Positions 1 through 10,378 are shown, counted from the first letter of the stretch. The stretch: DNA of 64,000 nt from Thamnaconus septentrionalis (GCA_009823395.1 CM020501.1:1490861-1554860); one strand, 5' to 3'. Made by a program: numbers and translations. The notes: generated by a model from the letters alone, not told the origin.

Positions 1-552
<552 letters not shown>

Positions 553-699
553 TCTTAGACATTGAAAATTCAATCAACGTGCCGTTTTTCAACTACACGA
601 CATCAGTTGGTAGTTTTAACCTCAACAAGCTGTCAGGACTCAGAACTACAGCAACACTTTGCTCTCCTGCGGGAGGACGGGGGGGTGGTGAGGGGCCCA

Positions 700-1080
700 G
701 CTGTAAAAGTCATGTGACTTGAACGCCGACGTTCCCGGCTAATGAAATGCAGCAGCTCCGCCGCCGCCGCCGAGCACCGCCTGATTGGCTGTGATTGGCC
801 GCTACCTGCGAGCGGCTGGCAGGTCGAACGTGAGCAGCAGCAGTTTTGTAGCAGTTAGAATAATGAGTGCCGCTCCTGGCGGAGTACAAACGCCGACAGA
901 CAGGTCGGGCCCGCCCCCCCCCCCTCCTCCCCCGCCTCCCGACATCTCATCATTACCTGCCTCCTCCGCCGGCATAACCGGTCCCAGAGCTCGCCAGGCG
1001 CCCGCCTCAACACGTCTGCAACGGCACGGCGAGGAGCCGGAGCCGGAGCAGCAGCAGCAGCAGGAGGAGGAGGAGGAGAG
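700..1080. other. GC-rich stretch with paired inverted CCAAT boxes
   Basis: Two ATTGG words (inverted CCAAT, the NF-Y core) lie 10 bp apart at 784-797, followed by E-box-like words and CpG-rich CCG/GAG runs. The layout could suit a promoter or enhancer, but there is no initiator, exon or open frame to anchor it. The short frames here read through CCG, CAG and GAG runs. Confidence 0.3.
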
Positions 1081-1084
1081 GAAA

Positions 1085-1182
1085 AAAACATATTTTGTAA
1101 TGAATACCATTTATGAAGTAATTAGTTTTATGCAAACTAGCGATGAGATGAAAGCAAAAAATGTCTATAAATTATGAATGGT
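1085..1182. promoter_or_regulatory. candidate conserved non-coding element, homeobox-type words
   Basis: An abrupt switch from GAG-rich repeat to unique AT-rich sequence. It contains GTAATTAG (Antennapedia/LIM-type homeodomain core), TTATGCAAA (POU-octamer-like) and several ATGAAT words within 100 bp. This is the composition expected of vertebrate developmental enhancers. It is called on motif density alone. Confidence 0.4.
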
Positions 1183-1189
1183 GTTCCGA

Positions 1190-1480
1190 GTTATCGAGGT
1201 GCGGGGGGAGGGGGGTTTGGGCAGTGTAGGTGGGAGTGTGTGTGTGTGTGGGTGGGGGCTTATCACGGCTGCCGCTGCACCTCCTCCTTGTTAATTAAAC
1301 ATGTTCACATGGAGCAGCAGGAGGGGGCGGAGTCATCGTCAGGTAGCAGCGAGCGAAGGAGAGGAAGAAGAAGAAAACAGCTCTTGTACTTGCAGCAGCG
1401 TCCTCGCAATCTGGGCGAGCGAGGTAAACAACGGTAAGGATGCTGGCGAGAGAGAGAGAGAGAGAGAGGGGGGGGGCAAG
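1190..1480. repeat. G-rich, GT and GA simple repeats
   Basis: A G-rich run at 1200-1220, a short GT tract at 1237-1251 and (AG)n at 1448-1468 separated by ordinary GC-rich sequence. No gene is visible. Confidence 0.7.
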
Positions 1481-1584
1481 CGGTGACATTTGCACTCTCT
1501 CTCGCCGCTTTCACTTCCTGGATGTGACATTCTTCCAAATGCTTGGCAGTCTGGAGGTGCCCCCACCCCACCCAATGGTCCCTG

Positions 1585-1613
1585 GCTCCGCCCACCTGGC
1601 TCCGCCCACCTGG
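1585..1613. repeat. two tandem copies of CTCCGCCCACCTGG
   Basis: A 14-bp unit occurs twice back to back. Each copy carries a KLF/SP1-type CCGCCC box overlapping a CACCTGG E-box (ZEB/SNAI type). It may be a duplicated binding site or a chance tandem repeat. Confidence 0.45.
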
Positions 1614-2048
1614 CCGACCGCCGCTAACGCTGCTGCTACTACTACAGCGCCGCCGCCGCCGCTCGTAAAAACTCAATTCATCAGCAGCGGCAGCAGCGCC
1701 GGCGTAATTTGCTCCGAACAGGGACAGAGAGAGAGAAAGGCACAAAGGAAGGGGAGGGGTGAGGGGGGGTTGCTGGGGGTTTGGGGGGGGGGCTTGTCAG
1801 CGAGACAGGTGGCTGGAGATCTCGCTCTGATACTGAGCGATATGAATAATAGATTCTGCTAAATGTACGCCAGGACCCGGCCTGTAAACACAGCTGCCTC
1901 CTCTCCCGTCCAAAAGAACAGCTTGGCTGGATGAGGGAGCCGCTCCCCCCAACCCCCCACACCCCGCTCTGCCTCCACCTGAGGACGGGGGGAGGAGGGG
2001 GGAGAGGAGGCGATTAACTAATCAAATGCAGAGGCTAAATAGGAGGCA

Positions 2049-2050
<2 letters not shown>
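1614..2050. other. unassigned GC-rich sequence
   Basis: CCG/CAG runs, a G-rich tract near 1755-1800 and short unique pieces, including an AT-richer patch at 1835-1875 and a GATTAACTAATCAAATG patch at 2010-2030. Nothing can be assigned. Confidence 0.4.
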
Positions 2051-2086
<36 letters not shown>

Positions 2087-2136
2087 TCAGACAAAAGCAG
2101 CTATTGAGGGTGGGGGGGGTGGGGGGGTGGGGGGGA
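2051..2136. repeat. (GA)n tract followed by a G-run cluster
   Basis: (GA)16 at 2051-2083, then at 2108-2136 several runs of three to eight G separated by single T. The second part fits the four-G-run rule for an intramolecular G-quadruplex on the plus strand. Confidence 0.7.
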
Positions 2137-2159
2137 GCATGTCAATAGGTTGATTCTCG

Positions 2160-2275
2160 CCGCCGCCGCCGCAGCACAAAGGATGTTGATTAATGGCAAA
2201 TTAACGTCAATCTAAACATTTAGAGCTTCCCGGTGACACCGACGGGCAGGCGCCATCCGGCCCTTTAAGAAGCAG
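2160..2275. promoter_or_regulatory. candidate conserved non-coding element with SOX and homeobox words
   Basis: Unique sequence bounded by a CCG run and a C-rich tract. It carries ACAAAGG (SOX-type), TTGATTAATGG, AAATTAACGTC and the pair GGTGACAC/GCCATCC. The density of TAAT words in a GC-rich setting is enhancer-like. No conservation data were available. Confidence 0.42.
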
Positions 2276-2443
2276 CCCCCCCACCCCCCACCAGCACCCC
2301 CACCGGTTTATCTCTTGCAGAAAAAAAGGAAAGAGAAAAGTAAAGGGGGGGTGGGGGGGCGTCTTTTGTGTGTTGTTTTGTTAACCTGACGCACCAGATG
2401 GTTTGTTACTCTGAGCCATCTGAGGAGTCGAGGCTGGATGGCG

Positions 2444-2462
2444 ACCAGCAGGGGGCGGCGCT
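2444..2462 (+). promoter_or_regulatory. CTCF-like motif
   Basis: ACCAGCAGGGGGCGGCG matches the CTCF core (CCAGCAGGGGGCGCT) through the ten central positions, with an extra GC before the final GCT. The G-rich strand is plus. Confidence 0.45.
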
Positions 2463-2484
2463 GGGACCGGCTGGCTGGGCCGGG

Positions 2485-2689
2485 ATTGGCTGGGACTGGC
2501 TCGGCTGCCGGGGCCAATGGGAAGCCCCCCTGCCCCACAGGCCCAATCGGAGAGAGCGGTGGCAGGTGCGCACGAGGGCGTCACCTGCAGGACAAGCAAA
2601 CGGCGGCCTGTGATTGGTCCAAAGAAACGTTGCGCAACTGTGTCGATTCACGTTTTGATACTTTGTTGACTTTCAAGTGTTTCTATTGG
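2485..2689. promoter_or_regulatory. cluster of five CCAAT boxes
   Basis: CCAAT or ATTGG occurs at 2485, 2514, 2543, 2613 and 2685, five times in 205 bp where fewer than one is expected by chance on both strands. The first three are spaced exactly 29 bp apart. CCAAT clusters are the usual NF-Y target in promoters and enhancers. There is no associated exon. Confidence 0.45.
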
Positions 2690-2811
2690 CTGTTACACCT
2701 GCAGGCCCGAGCCCAGGAAGCAGCAGCGCACCCTGACAGGAAGTAGTTTGTATTTTACAGGAAGTACGTTTTTCTTTCTAAACCCAGCAGACAATTTCAG
2801 GTCTATTAGTT

Positions 2812-2981
2812 CCAAACGTTCTTCTTCTTCTCTTCCTCCTTCTACTTCTTCTTCTTCATCATCTTCTCCTCCTCTTCCTTCATTCTTTTCTCCTCCTTCT
2901 TCTTCTTTATGGTGAATTATGCAGCGGTGACAGAAACGGTGTTTGCTTTGGCGTCGTTTGTTTGTGTTTTTTTTCCTTCTG

Positions 2982-3013
<32 letters not shown>

Positions 3014-3020
3014 CCTTTCT
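2812..3020. repeat. pyrimidine-rich (TTC/TCC)n and (CT)n tracts
   Basis: Imperfect CTTCTT/CCTCCT repeats at 2818-2905 and a (CT)n run at 2984-3013, with ordinary sequence between. Confidence 0.75.
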
Positions 3021-3350
3021 CTCTTCGACGTGATGGAAAGTCACACGTGGAGAGCAACGCCGTAGCGCCTCGCTCGCCGCCACACTCTGCCGCCAACCGT
3101 CACGTGCGTCGCCTCGCCGACGCCTCCGTGATGTCATTTACTGACACCATCGCCCACTATCAACACCCCTTCCTCCTTCCTGGGAGAATGGATAGATGGA
3201 TGGATAGATGGATGGGTGAAAATTTTAGGAAGGATTTTTTTTCTTTATCCGGCCGAAGGTAATTAATTCTTCAATTAAAAATGTTGTTAAACATTTTTAA
3301 TGAGTAATCGGCACTGGGGAACTGCACACAAAACTCAGGCGGAGAGCAAG
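3021..3350. other. unassigned unique sequence with short GATG repeat
   Basis: CpG-containing unique DNA, then (GATG)n near 3187-3217 and an AT-rich patch with TAATTAATTCTTCAATTAA at 3260-3280. No gene features are seen. Confidence 0.4.
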
Positions 3351-3423
3351 TCAGTCAGTCAGACAGACAGACGGACAGACAGACAGACAGTCAGGCAGAC
3401 AGACAGTAGGACAGACAGACACA
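3349..3423. repeat. (CAGA)n tetranucleotide repeat
   Basis: CAGT/CAGA/CGGA units repeated for about 70 nt with single-base variants. Confidence 0.85.
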
Positions 3424-3715
3424 CGACGGCTCCTTTCAAAGTTGGTTTTTCGACAAATCTGCTCATTGACCCACTTTCATTTTTTCATTTTTTTCTCCCC
3501 CTCAGAATTATAAATAAAAAATCAAATGTGTGTAGTAGCGGCGGCGCCTCCTCCTGGCCCAGAGGAGGAGGTGTCCTCATCTCAGGTGACTACTTCATTT
3601 GACTGATCCTGCTGCTCCGCCGCCCGCCCCTACCCATCACCACCACCACCGCCGGCTAATTAGGGCAGGAGACAGCGGCGGCAGCGGCGGTGCAACAACA
3701 AGGCTAGGTGGTGGC

Positions 3716-3716
<1 letters not shown>

Positions 3717-3761
<45 letters not shown>
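3717..3761 (+). repeat. (CAG)15 trinucleotide repeat
   Basis: Fifteen uninterrupted CAG units. The flanks show no open frame or splice sites that would make this a coding polyglutamine tract, so it is treated as a non-coding triplet repeat. Confidence 0.95.
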
Positions 3762-3762
<1 letters not shown>

Positions 3763-4425
3763 GACGTGGAGCACTTAACCTGATTTCAGTGGTGTGAACA
3801 AAGACGAGGACGACGGCCGAGCGGAGCGACGCATGTTTCATTCATCGACCGGCAAAGAGGGGCGGATGGAGAGAGAACGAGAGAGAAAAGGGAAGAGAGA
3901 AAAGAGGCGCAATGCATTCTTCAGCACGACACCGGGGGGGGAGAGGGGGGCAGCCCCCCACCGGAGGCAGGACGTGACAAAGTGTCAGAGAAAAGTTCTA
4001 CCTGGTTTCTGTTGCGAGAATTAAGGAATTATTCGAGCGGAGACCACGTTCCATTGAGTTTGTTTTGGTTTTTTCACACAGAGCTACTGCTGGTGGGTGG
4101 AGCTTAGAGAAATGTGTCACCTTCAACTATTTTTGGCCGGTTTTGTTCACTTGAGGCCGAGCAGAAATTGGGGGGAAAAAATTGAGAAATTTGAAAATTT
4201 AAAAAGGTTCATATTTGCCGCCAGTTGAACCCAGACTGGCCACACCCACCTCCTGGTCCAGGCTGGAGGCTCCGCCCACTGGTGTCGAACACACACTCGA
4301 CCAACTGACTCAAGACGGACTTGGAATAGCACTTGGAATCTCCACCATGGCAAAACCTGTCTGAAAAAAAACTAACAAAAAAAGAAGGAAAAATTGTAAT
4401 TTTCAAATTAAGTTTTACCCAGAGA
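3762..4425. other. unassigned non-coding sequence
   Basis: GA-rich then ordinary sequence; an A/T-rich stretch at 4155-4210 and a phrase repeated in the cattle-like form CACCTCC near 4245. No exon, RNA or repeat with ends is recognised. Confidence 0.4.
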
Positions 4426-4429
4426 TGAA

Positions 4430-5335
4430 CATGAACACCTACTCCTCCTCCTTCCTCCTCCTATTCCTCCACCCAACGCCACCCCTCCTCCTCTTAGTCC
4501 TCATCTTCCTCCATCAACTTCTCCTCTTCCTCCTCTATCTTCTCCTCCTCTTCTTCCTCCACCACCTCTTCCTCTTCCTCCTCTATCTTCTCCTCCTCTT
4601 CTTCCTCCACCACCTCTTCCTCCTCTATCTTCTCCTCCTCCTCTTCCTCCACCACCTCTTCCTCCTCTATCTTCTCCTCCTCCTCTTCCTCCATCAACTT
4701 CTCCTCTTCCTCCTCTATCTTCTCCTCCTCCTCTTCCTCCATCAACTTCTCCTCTTCCTCCTCTATCTTCTCCTCCTCCTCTTCCTCCACCACCTCTTCC
4801 TCTTCCTCCTCTATCTTCTCCTCCTCCTCTTCCTCCACCACCTCTTCCTCTTCCTCCTCTATCTTCTCCTCCTCCTCTTCCTCCACCACCTCTTCCTCCT
4901 CTATCTTCTCCTCCTCCTCTTCCTCCACCACCTCTTCCTCTTTCTCCTCTATCTTCTCCTCCTCCTCTTCCTCCACCACCTCTTCCTCTTCCTCCTCTAT
5001 CTTCTCCTCCTCCTCTTCTTCCACCACCTCTTCCTCTTCCTTCTCTCTCTTCTCCTCCTCCTCCACCAACTCCTCCTCTTCCTCCAACTATCTTCTCCTC
5101 TTCCTCCTTTTTCTCCCTCTTTCTCCTCCACTTCCACCACCTCCTTCGACTCCTCCTTCCCCTTCTCTTCCTCCTCCTCTTCCTCCACCCACCCCTCCTC
5201 CTCCTCCTCCTCCTCCTTCCTTTCCTCCCTCTTTCTCCTCTACTTCCACCTTCTCATCCTTCTTTTTCTCCCTCTCTTTCTCCTCCACTTCCACCTCCTC
5301 CTCCTCCTCCTCCTCTCACTCTTCCATCACCACTC
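4430..5335. repeat. 0.9-kb pyrimidine minisatellite, 42/48-bp units
   Basis: The plus strand is almost entirely C and T with scattered A. A higher-order unit ending in CTCTATCTTCTCCTCC recurs about thirteen times between 4530 and 5010, in long (about 48 bp) and short (about 42 bp) forms that differ by one TTCCTC step. Degenerate TCC repeats follow to 5335. Because the unit is a multiple of 6, both strands stay open: Leu/Phe-rich on plus, Glu-rich on minus. I read these frames as by-products. The tract can in principle form triplex (H-) DNA. Confidence 0.93.
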
Positions 5336-5990
5336 TGTGGCTTCCTGCCATTCTTCTCTCAATTAGAGGCCAGTAAATGTGTTGCTTGCTTAATCAACCC
5401 AAAACTGGCCCCTAGGACCCCCCCACTCCCCACTCCTCACCCCTCCCTCCCCCGCCGACCCCCGCCACCGGCTGAACGTAACGTCACCCCCTGTTGGAAG
5501 GAGGCGGTCACATCAGGAAGATCTGTCTCCTAATAGCGATCATCCCTCAGCGGTGTCACGCCCACGCCAAACTAGCGTCTAGTGCGACAACGAGCGATGA
5601 CGGATGGCAAGGGGGCACGTCAGAGATGTCCCCCTGGCGTGCGTCTCACTTAACCCGCCGTCATCCAGGAAGTCAGATGGCCGCCTGAGGAGGAGGAGGA
5701 GAAGGAACCCGGCCAGGCTAGCTCGTTAGCACAATTAGCGCTGGGTTTCTGAGAGTCTGGCTGACTGCAGGGGCCTCAGCTGATCCAAGGGCTGCTTTCG
5801 AAAAAAAAGAAGAAAAAAAAACAGATCCAGTGCAAACACCGCTCCACCTCACAAACTGCAACCAAACACACAGATTGTTTTGTTTTTGCATTTTTTTTTT
5901 TTTTTGCCAAAACTCAAATCGCATTGAAAAAAACAGCAACACAACAATCCAGCAGGATGTTAGATTTCACGCCGACGCCGTCCTAATAAA
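5336..5990. other. unassigned unique sequence
   Basis: Contains CAATTAGAGGCCAGTAAATG near 5360, C-rich DNA at 5410-5470 and A/T-rich DNA before the hAT element. No gene can be supported. Confidence 0.4.
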
Positions 5991-5993
5991 AAC

Positions 5994-6345
5994 TAGGGAT
6001 GCACCGATACCCATATTGGGTAGTGGTACCTATGATACTGGGGTTGAGTACTCCACTTGTACTCATAAAATACATGCTAATATCACGACACCGATACCAG
6101 TTGTATATGTTTGCATGCATATGATAATTTAGTTACATTTGTGTTAAATTTTGTTACACTTGTGTTAAATTTTGTTAAATTTGCTTTGCTACTGCAGTAC
6201 AACTTGTGACAGTCATCCCATCTTTCAAAAAAAATAATGAGCGAATAATGTGTAATGGACTTTTCATTATCGGTGTCAGTGAGTACTGAAAAGCAAGTAC
6301 TTGCACTGTACTGGTTCTGTAAAAAGTGGTATGGGTGCAACCCTA
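5994..6345. mobile_element. hAT-type MITE, copy 1 (352 bp)
   Basis: The ends form an 18-bp terminal inverted repeat with 16 matches: TAGGGATGCACCGATACC on the left and the complement of GGTATGGGTGCAACCCTA on the right. The interior has no transposase frame. It is full of GTATCGATACC-like words near the ends. A diverged second copy lies inverted at 45469-45828. The 8-bp target duplication expected of hAT is not clear because the right flank is an A run. The TAGGGNTGCAC end is common among teleost hAT elements. Confidence 0.78.
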
Positions 6346-6880
6346 AAAAAAAAACAATCATAGAAACCGTAAAAATATATCATATATAACTGACTGAATC
6401 CTGACTGGGGCCACTGTGACCTTTGACCCTTGCCCTCCCCATCCCTTTTTCTCCCCCCACCTCCCACCCCCACAGCAAAACAATCTAAAATGTAAATGGA
6501 GCCCCTCTTTACTTTAAACATCTAAATAAAGCTGTGCGAGCTGCCGCCGCCGCTGCTGCTGCTGCTGCATGTGGAGCTGCAGCCGTGTAGGTGCCGAGCC
6601 GCAGCGGCGCAACAAACCCTGCAACCAACGGTGAGCACTGCTCTTAATTATATACTTGGGGGGGGTGGCGCTGTATTCCCCAGACGGGCCGGTTATATTT
6701 AAAGAAAGCAGAGACCTTCAAACACTTCCCCTCTCAGGGAGCTCATACTTAACAGGAGATCTGCTCTTAAGGGAGCCTCCTCCTCCTCCTCCACCTCCTC
6801 TGGCTCCCCGACGCCGCTGTGTCAACCCCCCCACCTCCCCCGCACCATCCTTAAAAAAAAAATTATATGTATAAAGAAAA
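6346..6880. other. unassigned sequence with GCC/GCT triplet runs
   Basis: Unique DNA with (GCC)n(GCT)n at 6541-6568, GC-rich DNA to 6620, TTAATTATATACTTGG at 6645-6660 and CCT repeats at 6779-6800. I see no gene. Confidence 0.4.
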
Positions 6881-7330
6881 AAAAACCTCAAGCCTCATTA
6901 CGCATGTTTGAAGAGCAACATTTGCAGAGGAAGCCCCCCCCCCCACCCCGCCGACCCAACATCAAATGCAGCCAGAGAGAGAGAAAATGCACACATATGT
7001 GTATAAATACATAAATATTTTTCATTTGAATTGCAAACGTGATAAAATGCGGCCGACTGGCCGACACTCGGTCAACAACATCCGCTTTGACTCGGTCAAA
7101 CCTGCTGCTGATTTCTTTCACTCGCCCAGGTTGGATGAGAGCAGGACTTGTGGCTCCGCCCCCTTTTCTAAACATTTCTCATTAAAAAAAAAAAAAAAAA
7201 TGCCCCAAAACTAATAGAACAGCTTAAAGTGTTTGTGCTTGAAAAGAAAAATCGGTCCTTTGTGATGTCACAAAGCCTGGAGAGCGCCTCGTCTTCAGCC
7301 CCCCAACCTTCTGATGCAATTTCGCCTCGC
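6881..7330. other. unassigned unique sequence
   Basis: AT-rich DNA with ATAAATACATAAATATTT near 7002-7020, an A18 run at 7183-7200 and ordinary sequence up to the duplicated target of the LINE insert. Confidence 0.4.
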
Positions 7331-7378
7331 AGGTCAGTTTTCTTAGCGGCGGGCTGCAAACACACGGTGCAGCCCCCC
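7331..7378 (+). repeat. left copy of a 48-bp target-site duplication
   Basis: These 48 bases recur without mismatch at 7677-7724, on the other side of the LINE fragment. Perfect identity over this length marks both copies as one duplicated target. Confidence 0.9.
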
Positions 7379-7676
7379 CTGTGACCTTTCTGTGTGGAGT
7401 TTGCATGTTCTCCCCGTGTCTGCGTGGGTTCTCTCCGGGTTCTCCGGCTTCCTCCCACACTCCAAAAACATGCATGTGAGGTCAATTGAACATTCTAAAA
7501 TTGTCCATAGGTTTGCATGTGAGTGTGAGTGGTTGTTTGTCTCTATGTGGCCCTGCGATGAACTGGCGACTTGTCCAGGGTGTACCCTGCCTTCGCCCTA
7601 AGTCAGCTGGGATAGGCTCCAGCAGACCCCCGTGACCCTGAATAGGAATAAGCGGGTATAGAAGATGAATGAATGA
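7379..7676 (+). mobile_element. 5'-truncated LINE 3' end (L2/CR1-like), copy 1
   Basis: The phrases GTTTGCATGTTCTCCCCGTG, TCCGGCTTCCTCCCACA, GTCCAGGGTGTACCCTGCC, GCTGGGATAGGCTCCAGCA and AATAAGCGGGTATAGAAGAT occur in this order. They are the hallmark 3' end of a highly abundant teleost retroelement, which I place in or near the L2/CR1 group by memory. It ends in (GAAT)n, as such tails do. It lacks the 5' part and coding region and is flanked by a perfect 48-bp direct repeat, so it is a dead retrotransposed fragment. Confidence 0.85.
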
Positions 7677-7724
7677 AGGTCAGTTTTCTTAGCGGCGGGC
7701 TGCAAACACACGGTGCAGCCCCCC
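7677..7724 (+). repeat. right copy of the 48-bp target-site duplication
   Basis: Exact repeat of 7331-7378. The following bases also resemble those after the left copy (CTGACC against GTGACC). Confidence 0.9.
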
Positions 7725-8097
7725 TTGCTGACCAGTCACAACGTTAAAATCCTGCCACAAACGTCTCCAGGAGGCTGCAGGATCTGACAGCCGCAGCTCC
7801 TGAAGAAGAAGCAGTCCAGGAAAAAAAACATCTCCACCTCCGCCTCCACCGCCGACTCGTCGAGGGAGAAGCAACACGGTCGGATTCATCAATTATTCAA
7901 ATAAAAGGGAGAGATGGAAAAAAAACACTTAAAAAGAAAATGAGAGAAGCTGTTATTCACCTTTTTCTCCAGATGCAGTCAAGCCGTCTCAAAGTTTTTG
8001 CCAGGAAGTCACAGGGGGGTGAGGGGGGTAGGGGGGTGGAGTCGGGGGGTGTAACAGGAAGTGCCTCCACACCTCAGACGGTAATTAAAAGCAGCTT
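7725..8097. other. unassigned sequence
   Basis: GC-rich unique DNA with short A runs near 7828 and 7918 and G runs at 8013-8050. No feature is recognised. Confidence 0.4.
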
Positions 8098-8190
8098 CTT
8101 CTTTTCCTCCTTCAGACGGAGCCTCTTTCAGCTGCGTGAGCAAGTGACAGGTAATAAAGCACATCAGTTAATTGCAAATGAATGCGCACA
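8098..8190. promoter_or_regulatory. candidate conserved non-coding element: TALE plus POU-like words
   Basis: Unique block ending at a CA repeat. It contains TGACAG (MEIS/TGIF core, 8145-8150), GGTAATAAA and TTAATTGCAAATGAAT (octamer-like ATTGCAAAT at 8170-8178). Close pairing of TALE and POU/homeodomain words is typical of hindbrain and neural enhancers in vertebrates. No alignment was possible. Confidence 0.45.
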
Positions 8191-8256
8191 CGCACGCACG
8201 CACGCACACACACACACATACACACGTGCACACACACACACAAAACACACTCGTTT
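8188..8256. repeat. (CA)n with CGCA interruptions
   Basis: Alternating purine-pyrimidine sequence of CACG and CACA units over about 65 nt, with Z-DNA potential. Confidence 0.9.
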
Positions 8257-8440
8257 CCATTAGGCATAAATAATTTGGCCACTTGGGTGCGTTGCCTCCC
8301 CCCCAAATTACTCATTCTTTTTGTGTCTCAAATTACCTATTCTTTCTGATGTTTGCCGCTAGTTGATTAGCGCGGCGGCGGCGGCGGCGCCGAGTGGCGG
8401 CGGCGGTGACTAGCCATTGGCTTCTCGCAGGTCTTCCAGC
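8257..8440. promoter_or_regulatory. candidate regulatory island
   Basis: Unique sequence with CATAAATAATTTGGCC, two CAAATTAC words (8304, 8329) and GTTGATTAGCG, followed by a (GGC)n run at 8371-8388. Called on TAAT-word density only. Confidence 0.3.
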
Positions 8441-8990
8441 CCCCTCCCACCCCACCTCACCCCACCGACTCTCCATTTTTCATAAGGTGAAGCATTTCTT
8501 GGTGCACGGGTGGGCCTCCGGAAGTTGTTTTTAGCTTTTTTATTTATTTATTTATTTTAGCTTTTTACGCTATTAATATATGCGCAACACCGCTTCACAA
8601 CTTTTCCCTCCGTTTTTGTTTTTTTTTTCCTGCTCGCTCGCTCGCTCGCCGCTTCCTCCCTCCGTGGGCTCGCACACACCTTGCACACGGGCGGCTCTGG
8701 CTCCGGGGGGGATGCAGGATGAATATTAAATGGCTGCTGCATTGGTTGGTTGGGTTGGTTGGTTGGGGGGGTGTGGGGGCATGGGGGGGATTATTGCTTT
8801 GTTTTCACGCTAACGTGTTAGCCGCCGTACGTAGCGCTGCCTTTTCTTTCTTTTTTTTCAGGAGGCCCTTCATGAAAGATTTATTTGTCCCGCGCACCGC
8901 ATCGCAATATACATAAACATTTTTTTCCTCCCCCCTAACCCCCCACCCCACCCCCACCCCCGCCTCCACCTCCCCATTCCCAGACAAAGC
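8441..8990. other. unassigned, with TTTA and GGTT short repeats
   Basis: (TTTA)n at 8538-8558, CTCG repeats at 8632-8650, (GGTT)n at 8742-8766, then C-rich DNA to 8980. No gene. Confidence 0.45.
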
Positions 8991-8999
8991 GCACTTGTT

Positions 9000-9310
9000 C
9001 CTGTTTGCCGCCGATCGCCCGTGATCTCGCTGATCTCCCCGGTTTGAACTTCATTCGTCTCTTGATCTCATTAGATGAGTTTTTTTCTCCCTTCCTCTCT
9101 CCACCTCTACTCCCTCCATCCCTCCTCCCTCCTTCCTGCTCCTGCTGCCGAGTGTGAACTAAAAGACCTGTAAATGTGGAGCACGGCGGGTTCCCTCCTC
9201 ATACATGCATATTATCCTCCTACCAAATCCCCAATGACATAATCAATTTTTAATTTTAAACAGGCCTATTTTTGAAATTCACAGGAATTCTCCCCGTTTT
9301 TTTTCCTCCA
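9000..9310. promoter_or_regulatory. candidate conserved non-coding element
   Basis: Two unique parts flank a CCT-rich stretch. The first, 9000-9080, holds three TGATCTC words and CATTAGATGAG. The second, 9160-9295, holds ACATGCATATTATCC, AATGACATAATCAATTTTTAATTTTAA and ATTCACAGGAATTCTCC (TEAD-like GGAATTC). The second part is one of the better enhancer-like blocks in the left third of the window. Confidence 0.42.
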
Positions 9311-9875
9311 TCCTCCTCCTCCTCACACACACATACATAAACGGCTTCAGATGTTTAATGAGTTTCATTTTTCAAAACTCTGTCCCTTTTTCTGCAGGCG
9401 CTCACCTCCCCCCACTTCCCCGCTTTCCCTCTTTTGCACGTTTTCTCGCTTCGCGTTAGTCGACGGAAGATTTGAGTTTTGTCCTCTTTGGAGATTTTTT
9501 TTCTTCTCCTTTTTTCCTTGCCGCCTTTTAACACTCGCTTTCACAAAGCGGCCTTTGGGAGACGAGTGGCGGCGGCGGCGGCTTATTAGCGCTAGCGTTA
9601 GCCGTCACTTCCAACCCTGCAGCGCCGCAATCTGGACATGTGCGTCCTCCGTTATGATCGCCGCCCACCCCCTCCTGCCCCCTCACCCTCACCCACCCCA
9701 GATCCCCCCCTCCTCTCCCCTCTTTCGCCGCTCGCAGCAGGAAGTTGGATTAGCATGTCCAACAACAAAACAACAGATTGAGATTAACCTCTGTAATTCG
9801 CGAGCAGCGTAGATTTAGAGATGTTGACACCAATCCCCGCAGACGTGTAAATTCTAGCCTCGGGTCCGGAGTGCG
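9311..9875. other. unassigned GC-rich/unique sequence
   Basis: CCT/CCA-rich stretches and GC-rich DNA containing CTAGCGTTAGCC near 9590. The 153-codon frame here has no recognisable domain, so I do not call it. Confidence 0.4.
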
Positions 9876-9883
9876 TGTGTACG

Positions 9884-9911
9884 TCTGTCTGTGTGTGTGT
9901 GTGTGTGTGTG
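9884..9911. repeat. (GT)n microsatellite
   Basis: About 14 GT units after a GTCTGTCT start. Confidence 0.9.
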
Positions 9912-10028
9912 GGAAGCCCTTTTTCATATTACAAGAGACACGCTGACACTTAATCTCTCCGCGTGCGGCGGCGTACCCCCCGTCACAGAGAGAGACGGCC
10001 GTTCATCAGACAAGCGGATTTAGCCGCA

Positions 10029-10215
10029 GAAGAAGAAGAGGAAGAAGAAGAAGATGACGAGTCGGGTGTTTGGAAAGTTTGTGTGCGTGTCAGCCGAGGC
10101 CGAATTAAAGCCTGTCGGTGTTTACTGAGCAGGACAAAACAGCCCTGTCGCGACGCTGTCGCAACTTGGAACGTGATCTGTTCAGAGAGAGAGAGAGAGA
10201 GAGAGGGAGAGAGGG
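10029..10215. repeat. (GAA)n and (GA)n short arrays
   Basis: AGAAGAAGAGGAAGAAG at 10028-10055 and (GA)n at 10185-10214, with ordinary sequence between them. Confidence 0.75.
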
Positions 10216-10319
10216 AGACGGTGGCTTGGCCCACCACCCCAGGTTCAGTTCAATGGAGCTAGCTAACTAACTTTTTGCTTCATGCTTATTTATATTATAT
10301 TATTATGAAGCATTGATTG

Positions 10320-10378
10320 AAGCTTTGTAATGATGGTTGTTGGGATTGATAAAGTTTTATTCTATTCTATTCCTGTAT
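10320..10378 (+). mobile_element. possible LINE 3' tail remnant
   Basis: TTGGGATTGATAAAGTTTTA followed by (TTCTA)n resembles the 3' termini of L2/Rex-type elements in fish, which end in GGGATTAATAAAG plus a short tandem tail. Only about 60 bp remain and no target duplication is obvious. Confidence 0.4.

Noticed and set aside
3717..3761. (CAG)15 as a coding polyglutamine tract
   Set aside because: No surrounding open frame or recognisable protein sequence.
4425..5366. 313-codon Leu/Phe-rich plus-strand frame and Glu-rich minus-strand frame
   Set aside because: Both are translations of a 6-bp-periodic pyrimidine array without stops; no domain, signal or exon structure.
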